NCBI RefSeq assembly: GCF_034387475.1
Contig: NZ_JAXCIL010000002.1
Span: 434,001 to 498,000, forward strand
From: Pseudomonas sp. Teo4
GTDB lineage: Bacteria; Pseudomonadota; Gammaproteobacteria; Pseudomonadales; Pseudomonadaceae
Length of the DNA: 64,000 bases
Reading direction: 5' to 3'
The position numbers were made by a program, and so were the translations under genes. Of this stretch, positions 41,545 to 52,453 are shown one piece after another. Numbering within the stretch: position 1 is the stretch's first letter; every line of letters starts with the position of its first letter. The notes beneath the pieces were generated by a model, which was not told the DNA's origin, made no database searches, and was given only the letters and a program-made list of their open reading frames with translations.

Positions 41545-43445
41545 ACCAGGACCTCGGCCAGGTTGCCTTTGGTTTCAAGCCAGTTCTTGCGGTCACCGGC
41601 GCGCTTCTTGGCCAGCAGCATGTCCATGATTTCGGTGGTGCCTTGCACATCATCCAGGGTGAGCTGGACCAGGCGCCGGGTGTTCGGATCCATGGTGGTT
41701 TCACGCAGTTGCGGGGGGTTCATCTCACCCAGGCCCTTGAATCGGGTGACCTGTGGCTTGCCACGTTTCTTCTCGGCCACCAGGCGGTCGAGAATGCCAT
41801 CACGTTCGGCCTCGTCGAGGGCGTAGTAGATTTCCTTGCCCAGGTCGATGCGGTACAGAGGCGGCATCGCCACGTAGACATGGCCGGCCTCGACCAGTGG
41901 CCGGAAGTGCTGCACGAACAAGGCGCACAGCAGGGTTGCGATGTGCAGGCCGTCGGAGTCGGCGTCGGCGAGGATGCAGATCTTGCCATAGCGCAGTTGC
42001 GACAGGTCCGCAGCACCCGGGTCGACCCCGATGGCCACGGCAATGTTGTGCACTTCCTGGCTGGCCAGGACTTCACCACCGTCGACTTCCCAGGTGTTGA
42101 GGATCTTGCCACGCAGCGGCAGGATCGCCTGAAACTCCTTGTCACGCGCCTGCTTGGCAGAGCCACCGGCCGAATCACCCTCGACCAGGAACAGCTCGGC
42201 GCGCATCGGGTCCTGGCCGGCGCAATCGGCCAGCTTGCCAGGCAGCGCCGGCCCCTGAGTCACGCGCTTGCGCTCGACCTTCTTGCTGGCCTTCAGACGG
42301 CGGCCGGCGTTGCTGATGGCAAGTTCCGCCAACTGCATGCCCAGTTCAGGGTGGGCGTTGAGCCACAGACTGAACGCGTCCTTGACCACGCCCGAAACGA
42401 ACGCCGCCGCCTCACGGGAGGACAACCGCTCTTTGGTCTGGCCAGAGAACTGCGGTTCCTGCATCTTCATCGACAGGACGAAAGTGATGCGCTCCCAGAC
42501 ATCTTCCGGTGCCAGCTTCACCCCACGCGGCAGCAGGTTGCGGAATTCGCAGAACTCGCGCATGGCGTCGAGCAGGCCCTGGCGCAGGCCGTTGACGTGG
42601 GTACCGCCCTGAGCGGTGGGAATCAGGTTGACGTAGCTTTCCTGGACGCTGTCGCCGCCTTCGGGCAACCACAGCAGCGCCCAGTCGACGGCCTCCTTGT
42701 TACCCGCCAGGCTGCCGCAGAACGGCTCGTCGGGCAGGCGCTGGAACTCGCTGACCGAGTCGACCAGGTAAGAACGCAGGCCGTCTTCGTAGTGCCACTC
42801 GACTTTCTCGCCTGTGGACTTGTCCTCGAAACTGACCAGCAGGCCCGGGCACAACACGGCCTTGGCCTTGAGCACATGCTTGAGGCGGCTGATGGAAAAC
42901 TTCGGCGAATCGAAATACTTCGGGTCGGGGCTGAAGTACACGCTGGTGCCGGTGTTGCGCTTGCCAACCGTGCCAACCACTTCCAGCTCACTGGCCTTGA
43001 AGCCGTCGGCGAAGGTCATCTGGTATTCGTTGCCGTCGCGCTTGACGCGCACGCGCACCTGGGTCGACAGGGCGTTGACCACCGAAATACCCACGCCATG
43101 CAGGCCGCCGGAGAACTGGTAGTTCTTGTTGGAGAACTTACCGCCCGCATGCAGCTTGGTGAGGATCAGCTCGACGCCCGACACGCCTTCTTCAGGGTGG
43201 ATGTCCACCGGCATGCCACGGCCATCGTCGCTAACTTCCAGCGAGTGGTCGGCGTGGAGGATCACCTGTACCGAACGGGCGTGGCCGGCCAGGGCTTCGT
43301 CGACGCTGTTGTCGATGACTTCCTGAGCCAGGTGGTTCGGCCGGCTGGTATCGGTATACATGCCCGGCCGCTTACGGACCGGGTCAAGGCCCGAGAGGAC
43401 TTCGATGGCGTCTGCGTTATAGGCGCTAGCGCTGGGATTGGCCAT
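41541..43445 (-). CDS. parE: DNA topoisomerase IV subunit B
   Basis: A 634-residue ATPase subunit of topoisomerase IV. GHKL ATP site: EVIDNSVDEALAGHA, DDGRGMPVDIHPEEGVSG and GGLHGVGISVVNALS. The TOPRIM domain has ELFLVEGDSAGGSAKQARD and ADADSDGLHIATLL (metal-binding DxD). The length is standard. The downstream envelope genes and parC overlap or nearly touch each other, so ParE and ParC are made from one transcript. Confidence 0.97.
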   Translation of the reverse strand: MANPSASAYNADAIEVLSGLDPVRKRPGMYTDTSRPNHLAQEVIDNSVDEALAGHARSVQVILHADHSLEVSDDGRGMPVDIHPEEGVSGVELILTKLHAGGKFSNKNYQFSGGLHGVGISVVNALSTQVRVRVKRDGNEYQMTFADGFKASELEVVGTVGKRNTGTSVYFSPDPKYFDSPKFSISRLKHVLKAKAVLCPGLLVSFEDKSTGEKVEWHYEDGLRSYLVDSVSEFQRLPDEPFCGSLAGNKEAVDWALLWLPEGGDSVQESYVNLIPTAQGGTHVNGLRQGLLDAMREFCEFRNLLPRGVKLAPEDVWERITFVLSMKMQEPQFSGQTKERLSSREAAAFVSGVVKDAFSLWLNAHPELGMQLAELAISNAGRRLKASKKVERKRVTQGPALPGKLADCAGQDPMRAELFLVEGDSAGGSAKQARDKEFQAILPLRGKILNTWEVDGGEVLASQEVHNIAVAIGVDPGAADLSQLRYGKICILADADSDGLHIATLLCALFVQHFRPLVEAGHVYVAMPPLYRIDLGKEIYYALDEAERDGILDRLVAEKKRGKPQVTRFKGLGEMNPPQLRETTMDPNTRRLVQLTLDDVQGTTEIMDMLLAKKRAGDRKNWLETKGNLAEVLV

Positions 43446-43480
43446 GGGTTCTCGTCGTCAGTCTGGTGAATGCAAAAAGA

Positions 43481-44089
43481 TCAAAATACAGAAAAATCTA
43501 GCGCTGCGTACTGCCCCCGGGCAATCCCGGCAAACGCCAGCAGGGCCGGCAGCTGCTGGGCGAAGCCCTGGAAGCTGTGGTCGCCACCGGCCTGGATACG
43601 CAGAGCACAGGCACGGTAATAATGCTCGGCATAGCGGTAGTCCAGGGTTTCATCGGCGGTCTGCAGCCACACTTGATAGCGGCTGGGGTCGGTGGGCGCT
43701 GGCACTTCCAGTTCGGCCAGGGCCTGCACGTGGTCCAATGTCAGCTCCCAGGTTTCATCGGTATAGAAGTTTCGCTGGGTGCCGAGGTAGCCATCGAAGC
43801 GCTTGTGCGGGGTCACCGCCGGGTTGACCAGCAGGGCCTTCAGGCCATGGCGCTCGGCCAGATGGGTGGCATAGTAGCCGCCGAGCGAACTGCCGACCAG
43901 CAGAGGCGAGCCGAGCTCAGCGATGGCCGCCTCGAGCTGCGGCATGGCCTGGCGCGGGTGGTGGTGCAAAGCGGGTATGCGCAGCTGGTCGGACAGACCC
44001 AACTGCTGCATGACGGCCTCCAGCTGCCGTGCCTTGGTAGAAAGCGGCGAGCTGTTGAAGCCATGGATATAGAGGATGGTACCCGACAT
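43481..44089 (-). CDS. yqiA: YqiA-family esterase
   Basis: A 202-residue small alpha/beta hydrolase. YIHGFNSSPLSTKA holds the oxyanion region, GSSLGGYYATHLAE the nucleophilic Ser, and AGGDHSFQGF the catalytic His. E. coli YqiA has esterase activity on short acyl-CoA substrates. The start at 44089 gives the family N-terminus; the upstream frame reaches into unrelated sequence. It lies 35 bases ahead of parE, as in E. coli. Confidence 0.92.
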   Translation of the reverse strand: MSGTILYIHGFNSSPLSTKARQLEAVMQQLGLSDQLRIPALHHHPRQAMPQLEAAIAELGSPLLVGSSLGGYYATHLAERHGLKALLVNPAVTPHKRFDGYLGTQRNFYTDETWELTLDHVQALAELEVPAPTDPSRYQVWLQTADETLDYRYAEHYYRACALRIQAGGDHSFQGFAQQLPALLAFAGIARGQYAALDFSVF

Positions 44090-44228
44090 GCTGCCCCCGG
44101 AATCTGTGGCTTCGCGCCCGATCGGAGTGGGCGCAGGGACGCGCAGTGTAGCGTGTTCGCCGGGTTTTGGCGCTGGATCGGGGATTTCGCAACACAATCA
44201 TCAATGTGGCATGGGCCGCTGCGCGGCC

Positions 44229-44306
44229 AATCGCCGGCAAGCCGGCTCCCACATGGACCGCGACGACCTCAAGATCACTGTAGGAGCCGGCTTGCCGGCG
44301 ATGAGG
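44229..44306. repeat. REP doublet, GCCGGC type, with conserved spacer
   Basis: Inverted units at about 44229-44252 and 44280-44302 between yqiA and the end of cpdA. The spacer ACATGGACCGCGACGACCTC is identical to that at 33648-33667. Confidence 0.88.
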
Positions 44307-44316
44307 CCTCAGGGCT

Positions 44317-45120
44317 TTAATAACCGGGGCTGTCGAAATCCAGCTTCACCTCGAAATCCAGCGCCCGCTCCACCCCGGTTTCCAACCGCCCGTCGGCATG
44401 CAGCCGCAACCAGCGATACCCCGGCTGCTCTTCGCTCACTTTGAACTCCTCGCTGCGCGCAGCGAACTGGATGCAGGTAGACGGTGTGGCCAGCAGCCGC
44501 AGGCCACCGCGTATTTCGTCCCACTCCTGGTGAATATGCCCCCACAGCAGCGCCTTCACCTGTGGATAACATTGCAGGCGCTGCAGCAGCTCATCGGCGT
44601 TACGCAAACCGATTGGCGCAATCCAGGCGCAGCCGATATCCACCGGCTGGTGGTGGCAGCACACCAGTAGATGACGCTCGCCGGCACCCGCCAACGCTTG
44701 GTCCAACGTGGCCAGTTGCTGCTCTGCCAACAGCCCATGAGTGGCACCGACAACGGCCGAGTCGAGCATCACGATGCGCCAGGCGCCGATGTCAGTCACA
44801 GCCTGCACCAATTCAGGCGCCACCTCGGCCATCACCCGTGCTTCATCGTGATTGCCCGGCAACCAGCGGGACGGCGCACCGAACCCGGCGGTCAGCTCTC
44901 GAAAAGCCTCATAGGAAGCCACGCTGGCATCCTGGGACAAATCCCCAGTGCACAGCAGCAAGTCGATACGCGGTTGCTCGCGGCGCACCTGGGCAATCAC
45001 ATGGCGCAGGCTGTCGCGGGTCTTGAGGCCCAGCAGTGAACCGGCCGGATCGGCGAACAGGTGGGCGTCGGTCAGTTGCACCACATGCACGGGTGCCGAT
45101 AGGGAGTCTGGGTGCGGCAA
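44317..45120 (-). CDS. cpdA: 3',5'-cyclic-AMP phosphodiesterase CpdA
   Basis: A 267-residue class III metallophosphoesterase that hydrolyses cAMP and so limits Crp/Vfr signalling. Metal-binding motifs in order: LTDAHLF, GDLSQD, GNHDEA, CCHHQP and WGHIHQEW. It starts at TTG 45120 (PHPDSLSAPVHVVQLTDAH follows) with GAGGAG 7 bases ahead; no ATG fits. It lies in the run nudF-yqiB-cpdA-yqiA-parE, the same order as in E. coli. Confidence 0.94.
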   Translation of the reverse strand: MPHPDSLSAPVHVVQLTDAHLFADPAGSLLGLKTRDSLRHVIAQVRREQPRIDLLLCTGDLSQDASVASYEAFRELTAGFGAPSRWLPGNHDEARVMAEVAPELVQAVTDIGAWRIVMLDSAVVGATHGLLAEQQLATLDQALAGAGERHLLVCCHHQPVDIGCAWIAPIGLRNADELLQRLQCYPQVKALLWGHIHQEWDEIRGGLRLLATPSTCIQFAARSEEFKVSEEQPGYRWLRLHADGRLETGVERALDFEVKLDFDSPGY

Positions 45121-45205
45121 CGGCCGTCTCCTCGAACGGATATTGCACGGATTATGGCGGGGGAAGGCTTTCGAGCAAATACTCCAAACCAACCCGCGTC
45201 ACATT

Positions 45206-45652
45206 TCAGCGCACACTTGCCAGTTCGTGGCCGCAGGCCAGGCAATGGCTCAACCATTCGCCAAGGAACAGATTGAGCTGGGCTTTCTCGTCGGGCTGGT
45301 GCATGCCGGCATTGGGGTACGGGTAGATGCTGCGCAGGCGCCGGGTGTGTTCGGCGCTGACAACCTCGGCCATACGCGCATCGTGATACACCTGAACCTC
45401 CAGGTGCGGCACCGGCAACCAGGGCAGGCTGTGCTCCTGGCGCACGCGCAAGGTGGTGGTGTAGGGGCAGGCCAGCACCACATCGAGCACCAGCACACCG
45501 AGCATCTGGTCGCCCTGGGTCATGCCGATGCGGCGCGAGCTCTGGGTGGTGCGCATGTCGGGCAGCAGGCGCATGAGCCGGGCGTAGTTGGCCTCGCAGG
45601 CTGCCTGCAGCCCGGCCAGATCGACCCGATAACGCTCACGCAACAGGTTCAC
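45206..45652 (-). CDS. yqiB: DUF1249/YqiB-family protein
   Basis: A 148-residue protein of unknown function, conserved between nudF and cpdA. MNLLRERYRVDLAGLQAACEANYARL begins the family and VYHDARMAEVVSAEHTRR with YPNAGMHQPDEKAQLNLFLGEWL is its conserved end. GTG 45652 is chosen because it gives a 4-base GTGA overlap with the nudF stop and has GAGG 9 bases ahead; a GTG two codons upstream is too close to that sequence. Confidence 0.9.
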   Translation of the reverse strand: MNLLRERYRVDLAGLQAACEANYARLMRLLPDMRTTQSSRRIGMTQGDQMLGVLVLDVVLACPYTTTLRVRQEHSLPWLPVPHLEVQVYHDARMAEVVSAEHTRRLRSIYPYPNAGMHQPDEKAQLNLFLGEWLSHCLACGHELASVR

Positions 45653-46266
45653 TTCCACATACCTCGTACTTCGTCCCGGTTCAGGGCCAGCCACTGCAAC
45701 CCGATGATGGTCGCGGCATTGCAGATACGCCCGTCGCGCACGGCTTGCAGGGCATCTTCGAATGACCAGACGCGCACGCGAATGTCCTCGCCCTCTTCCT
45801 CCAGGCCATGCAGGCCACCTGCGCCTTCGCTGGTGCAGCGGCCCAGGAACAGGTGTACGTATTCATCGCTGCCGCCCGGCGACGGGAAGTAGCGGGTCAT
45901 CGGCCACAGGGCGCTGAAGGTAAGCCCCGCCTCCTCTTCGGCCTCACGATGGGCGACTTCCTCGGGCTGTTCGTCCTTGTCGATCAACCCGGCGACCATC
46001 TCGATCAGCCACGGGTTGGCGACCTTGTCCATCGCACCCACGCGAAACTGCTCGATCAGTACCACTTCATCGCGCTGCGGGTCGTAAGGCAGTACACAGA
46101 CCGCGTCGTGCCGTACGAACAGTTCGCGGCTGATCTCGCGGCCCATGCCTCCGGCGAACAGCTCGTGGCGCAGGTGCACCTTGTCGAGCTTGTAGAAGCC
46201 CTGGAAGCAATTGGCCCGCTCGACGATCTCGACCGCCTTGGGCACTGAATTCAACGTGTCTGACAT
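45649..46266 (-). CDS. nudF: ADP-ribose pyrophosphatase
   Basis: A 205-residue Nudix hydrolase that splits ADP-ribose to AMP and ribose-5-phosphate. The Nudix box is complete: GLIDKDEQPEEVAHREAEEE followed by AGL. GAGG precedes the ATG at 46266. It is the first gene of the minus-strand run ending in parC, and its promoter should lie in 46267-46451, shared with the divergent lipoprotein gene. Confidence 0.95.
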   Translation of the reverse strand: MSDTLNSVPKAVEIVERANCFQGFYKLDKVHLRHELFAGGMGREISRELFVRHDAVCVLPYDPQRDEVVLIEQFRVGAMDKVANPWLIEMVAGLIDKDEQPEEVAHREAEEEAGLTFSALWPMTRYFPSPGGSDEYVHLFLGRCTSEGAGGLHGLEEEGEDIRVRVWSFEDALQAVRDGRICNAATIIGLQWLALNRDEVRGMWK

Positions 46267-46451
46267 GGAAATCCTCGTGACCTCATTTACCGCTTCGCGC
46301 CATCCTACTCTGCACGCCAGCCTGTTTCATCCCTTTCCGGTAACCGTTCGCGCACTCGGGACAGCAAGTCTTCTCTCTGTTAGCTTAGTGGCGAACTGAA
46401 GGCCGCGCCGACGGTCAAAGGGCGACTTTTCCCTGTTCTGCAAGGATCATC

Positions 46452-47198
46452 ATGACACTGGTCAAACTGACTTCCGTGGCCGTGCTGGCACTGGCGCTAG
46501 GCGCCTGCCAAAGCGTGTTCGCACCCAACTACCGGGCTCCGCTGGAGGTCAAGCGTGACGCCTGGGAACACGTGAAACCCGGTTGCACCGAAAGCGACTG
46601 CCCATTGGTGAACATCGACACCATCCATTTCCCGGACCTGCCCAAGCTCGACGGCATCGTCGAACAGCGCTTGCTGCAACTGACCGAAGACAACCAGCGC
46701 AGCACCGCGCCCGCCTCGCTGCAGGCTTACGAACAGCAATACCTGGCCAGCGCCGACAAGCGCAACAGCAGCTACCTGCAGGCCAAGGTACGCGAGCAGC
46801 ATGACGGGCTGGTGATCATCGAACTTTCAAGCTACCTGGACAGCGGCGGTGCCCACGGCATGCCAGGGCGCGGCTTCATCAACTACTCGCGCAAGCTGGA
46901 CAAGGTGCTGACCCTGCAGGACATGCTGGTGCCCGGCCAGGAAGACACCTTCTGGAAGACTGTCGAGGAGTCCCACCGCGCCTGGCTGATCAGCGTCGGT
47001 ATGGACAAGGACGCCGAGTTCGTCAAGACCTGGCCGTTCAAGAAGTCGCCGCACATCGCCCTGACGTACGGCGCGGTGGTGGTGAAGTACGAGGTCTATT
47101 CCATCGCGCCCTATTCCATGGGCCACGTCGAGCTGAAAATCCCGTACCCACGCCTCAATGGCGTGCTCAAGCCCGAACTGTTTCCCGGCCGCGGCTGA
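46452..47198 (+). CDS. DUF3298/RsiV-like lipoprotein
   Basis: A 248-residue probable lipoprotein: signal peptide with lipobox LGACQ (Cys at about 19). The C-terminal half (GGAHGMPGRGFINYSRKLDKVLTLQDML, YEVYSIAPYSMGHVELKIPY) matches the DUF3298 domain found in RsiV and related envelope proteins. No enzymatic role is known to me. ATG 46452 has AAGGATCATC upstream. Its last 32 bases overlap the 3' end of cytX on the other strand. Confidence 0.82.
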   Translation: MTLVKLTSVAVLALALGACQSVFAPNYRAPLEVKRDAWEHVKPGCTESDCPLVNIDTIHFPDLPKLDGIVEQRLLQLTEDNQRSTAPASLQAYEQQYLASADKRNSSYLQAKVREQHDGLVIIELSSYLDSGGAHGMPGRGFINYSRKLDKVLTLQDMLVPGQEDTFWKTVEESHRAWLISVGMDKDAEFVKTWPFKKSPHIALTYGAVVVKYEVYSIAPYSMGHVELKIPYPRLNGVLKPELFPGRG

Positions 47199-48450
47199 CA
47201 CTCAGTAGCGCATGCAGCCCACCTGCCAGCACCAGTGCTGGCAGGGTGGCACCAAACTCAGGTGCCTGCGCGGCGATCACATGGTAAGCCGCAACCCCGA
47301 CCACCCAGGCCAGCAGCGCCTGCCAGTGCAGCCCTTCGACCAGCGCCGGGGCGCGACGGCGGCGGATCACGAAGTGGTCCATCAACACCACGCCGAACAG
47401 CGGCGCGAATACCGAGCCGATCAGCAGCAGGAAGTTCTCGTACTGTGCCAATGGCGCCAACAGGGCGATCAGGGTGCACACCATGCCGATGACCAGGGCC
47501 AGGTGCTCGACCTTGAAGCGCACCAGCACGCTGGTCGAGACTGCAGCGGAGTGGATATCGGCAAAGGCCTTTTCCGACTCGTCCAGCAGGATCAGCAGCA
47601 GGGGAATACCGATGCCGGCGCCGGCCAGGGCCAACAGCAGGGCATTGGCCTCGCCGTTTGGCGCAAAGGCCAGGGTGTAGGCCACGCCCAGGCTCATCAG
47701 CCAGGTATTGCCGATGAAGTAGCCCAGCACGGTGCCACCGAAGACACGCTTGGCGCTGCTGGCGAAACGCGAGTAATCGGCAATCAGCGGCAACCAGGAC
47801 AGCGGCATGGCAATGACGATGTCGAAGCCGACGGCCAGCGACATCGAACCATCACCGGCACGCGCCCAAAGGTCGGCCAGGTCGGCCTTGGCGAACAGGT
47901 TCCAGGTCAGCCACAGGCAGGCGGCCATCAGTACCCAGATCCCCCATTTGCGCAGAATCTTGCGCACGAAGGCCAACGGCCCGCTGACCGCGAGCAAAGT
48001 GGCCAAGGCACCGAAACATACCGTCCACAGCATCGGGCTGTTCCACAGGCTGCCTTCGCCGAACGTGCGTGCGCCAAGCAGGCTGGCGGCATCACGCATG
48101 ACGATGATCTCGAACGCACCCCAGCCAACCAGTTGCAACAAGTTGAGCACAGCAGGCAACCGAGCGCCGTGGCGGCCCAGGCTCAGGCGCAGGGTGGCCA
48201 TGGCCGGCAGGCCGGTGTCACTGCCGATGACGCCGGCAGCCCCAAGCAACAGCACGCCCACACCCGTGCCGAGGACGATGGCCAGCACGGCCCCCGCCAA
48301 GCCCAGGCCTGGAGCCAGCATCGCGCCGACCTGCAGGACCATCAGGCCGATGCCGAGGGAGAACCAGAGTGCGAACAGGTCGCGGGCACCGAACAAGCGG
48401 TGGCTGGAGGGGACCGGGTGGTCCGGGGAGAAGTGGCTGGGGGTGGTCAT
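47167..48450 (-). CDS. cytX: putative hydroxymethylpyrimidine permease CytX
   Basis: A 427-residue NCS1-family transporter with about 12 hydrophobic segments. The family region LFGARDLFALWFSLGIGLMV and DYSRFASSAKRVFGG are recognisable. Placed directly downstream of thiC, it fits CytX, which imports the thiamine precursor hydroxymethylpyrimidine; sequence alone cannot exclude cytosine or related substrates. The start at 48450 (MTTPSHFSPDH) is preferred over an in-frame start inside the REP doublet. The 3' end overlaps the convergent lipoprotein gene by 32 bases. Confidence 0.83.
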   Translation of the reverse strand: MTTPSHFSPDHPVPSSHRLFGARDLFALWFSLGIGLMVLQVGAMLAPGLGLAGAVLAIVLGTGVGVLLLGAAGVIGSDTGLPAMATLRLSLGRHGARLPAVLNLLQLVGWGAFEIIVMRDAASLLGARTFGEGSLWNSPMLWTVCFGALATLLAVSGPLAFVRKILRKWGIWVLMAACLWLTWNLFAKADLADLWARAGDGSMSLAVGFDIVIAMPLSWLPLIADYSRFASSAKRVFGGTVLGYFIGNTWLMSLGVAYTLAFAPNGEANALLLALAGAGIGIPLLLILLDESEKAFADIHSAAVSTSVLVRFKVEHLALVIGMVCTLIALLAPLAQYENFLLLIGSVFAPLFGVVLMDHFVIRRRRAPALVEGLHWQALLAWVVGVAAYHVIAAQAPEFGATLPALVLAGGLHALLSVSRGRETVRA

Positions 48451-48492
48451 TATTGTGTTCGCCGGAAGAATTGATGAGGCATCACCGCCCCT

Positions 48493-48580
48493 TTGTGGGA
48501 GCGGGCTTGCCCGCGAACACCGGCAAGGCCGGTGCCAGGCACCGCAGCGCCTGCTTCGCGGGCAAGCCCGCTCCCACAAG
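48493..48580. repeat. REP doublet, GCGGGC type, between thiC and cytX
   Basis: Inverted units GTGGGAGCGGGCTTGCCCGC (about 48495-48514) and its reverse complement (about 48556-48579), with a smaller ACCGGCAAGGCCGGT hairpin between them. It could trim or attenuate a thiC-cytX transcript. Confidence 0.85.
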
Positions 48581-48598
48581 GGGGGGAGATGGTTGTTT

Positions 48599-50738
<2,140 letters not shown>

Positions 50739-50908
50739 CAAGAACATGCGCAGTCTAGACTGGAGTGGTCGGCAAAGCCAAGCGGGTAAATCAGCGCGTT
50801 GATGAAAGGCGCAGCCGACGATTGTTGCCGGGGGCACATGGCACTACACTGGCCCGTCTTTCGATACTCAACAGTTCAGTAATTAAATTTCGTACAAGGA
50901 TTGCCTCT

Positions 50909-52339
50909 ATGCTGCGCAAACTCTCACTGGCGATAGCCGTGTCTTGTGCGTCCAACGGAGTGGTCTGGGCAGCGGATGTGCCCGCAACAGTGAAAACCGA
51001 CCTGGTCAGCGTCTATCAGGAGGCCGTCGACAACAACGCCGACCTGGCTGCAGCCCGCGCCGACTATGGCGCCCGTCGCGAAGTGGTGCCCCAGGCCCGG
51101 GCCGGGTTGCTGCCGAACTTGTCGGCCGGCGCGGAGATGATGAACACCCGCACCAAGTTCGACGAACCATCGCTCACCTCCAACCGCAGCGGTAACTCCT
51201 GGAGTGCGACCCTGTCGCAGCCGATCTTCCGCGCCGACCGCTGGTTCCAGTTGCAGGCTGCCGAAGCTGTCAACGAGCAGGCGGCACTCGAACTGTCGGC
51301 CACCGAGCAGAACCTGATCCTGCAGACCGCGCAGAATTACTTCGCCGTTCTCAGGGCCCAGGACAACCTGGCCGCGACCAAGGCCGAGGAAGCCGCGTTC
51401 AAGCGCCAGCTGGACCAGTCCAATGAACGTTTCGACGTGGGCCTGTCCGACAAGACCGACGTGCTGCAGTCGCAAGCCAGCTACGACACTGCCCGGGCCA
51501 ACCGCATCGTCGCCGAGCGCCAGGTGCAGGATGCCTTCGAAGCCCTGGTTACCTTGACCAACCGCGAGTACTCATCGATCCAGGGCGTGGTCCACACCCT
51601 GCCGGTACAGGTGCCGACGCCCAATGATGCCAAGGCCTGGGTCGAAACCGCTGCTCGCCAGAACCTCAACCTGCTGGCCACCAACCATGCCGTCGACGCC
51701 GCCGAAGAAACGCTGCGTCAACGCAAGGCAGGCCATGCGCCCACCCTCGATGCAGTGGCAAAGTACCAGAAAGGCGACAACGACAGCCTCGGTTTCAGCA
51801 ACCCGCAAGCTAACGTGCGGTATGCCGGCGACGTCGAGCAGACCAGCATCGGCCTGCAGTTGAACATTCCGATCTACAGCGGCGGCCTGACCAGTTCGCA
51901 GGTGCGCGAGGCCTACCAACGGCTGAGCCAGAGCGAGCAGCAGCGCGAAAGCCTGCGCCGCCAGGTGGTGGAAAACACCCGCAACCTGCACCGTGCGGTG
52001 AACACCGATGTGGAACAGGTCCAGGCGCGCAAGCAGTCGATCATTTCCAACCAGAGCGCGCTCGAGGCCACCGAGATCGGCTACCAGGTCGGTACCCGCA
52101 ACATCGTCGACGTGCTCGACGCCCAGCGCCAGCTGTACACCTCGGTGCGCGACTACAACAACAGCCGCTACGACTACATTCTCGACAACCTGAGCCTGAA
52201 ACAGGCGGCCGGCACCTTGAGCCCGCAAGACCTGCAGGACCTCAAGCGGTACCTGAAGCCGGACTACAACCCGGACAAGGACTTCCTGCCACCGGACCTG
52301 GCTGCGGCGGCGGCGAAGAACTTCGAGCGCAGGCCTTAA
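50909..52339 (+). CDS. tolC: TolC-family outer membrane channel
   Basis: A 476-residue outer-membrane efflux duct for tripartite pumps and type I secretion. Signal peptide (MLRKLSLAIAVSCASNGVVWAA), then two OEP repeats with long coiled-coil segments: LVSVYQEAVDNNADLAAARADYGARRE, LDQSNERFDVGLSDKTDVLQSQASYD and IGYQVGTRNIVDVLDAQRQLY. ATG 50909 has AAGGA ahead; upstream in-frame sequence is the shared leader. In E. coli tolC sits next to nudF divergently; here the thiC-cytX block and a lipoprotein gene separate them. Confidence 0.94.
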   Translation: MLRKLSLAIAVSCASNGVVWAADVPATVKTDLVSVYQEAVDNNADLAAARADYGARREVVPQARAGLLPNLSAGAEMMNTRTKFDEPSLTSNRSGNSWSATLSQPIFRADRWFQLQAAEAVNEQAALELSATEQNLILQTAQNYFAVLRAQDNLAATKAEEAAFKRQLDQSNERFDVGLSDKTDVLQSQASYDTARANRIVAERQVQDAFEALVTLTNREYSSIQGVVHTLPVQVPTPNDAKAWVETAARQNLNLLATNHAVDAAEETLRQRKAGHAPTLDAVAKYQKGDNDSLGFSNPQANVRYAGDVEQTSIGLQLNIPIYSGGLTSSQVREAYQRLSQSEQQRESLRRQVVENTRNLHRAVNTDVEQVQARKQSIISNQSALEATEIGYQVGTRNIVDVLDAQRQLYTSVRDYNNSRYDYILDNLSLKQAAGTLSPQDLQDLKRYLKPDYNPDKDFLPPDLAAAAAKNFERRP

Positions 52340-52352
52340 GCTCGGTGCTGCC

Positions 52353-52440
52353 CTCATCGCCGGCAAGCCGGCCCCCACATGGACTGCGCCGCTCTCAAGA
52401 TCACCGCAGTACCTGTGGAAGCCGGCTTGCCGGCGATGAG
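52353..52440. repeat. REP doublet, GCCGGC type, with conserved spacer
   Basis: Inverted units at about 52354-52377 and 52412-52438 between tolC and waaA. The spacer ACATGGACTGCGCC...CTCAAGATC is of the conserved class. Confidence 0.85.
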
Positions 52441-52453
52441 GCCGACTCGGTCT

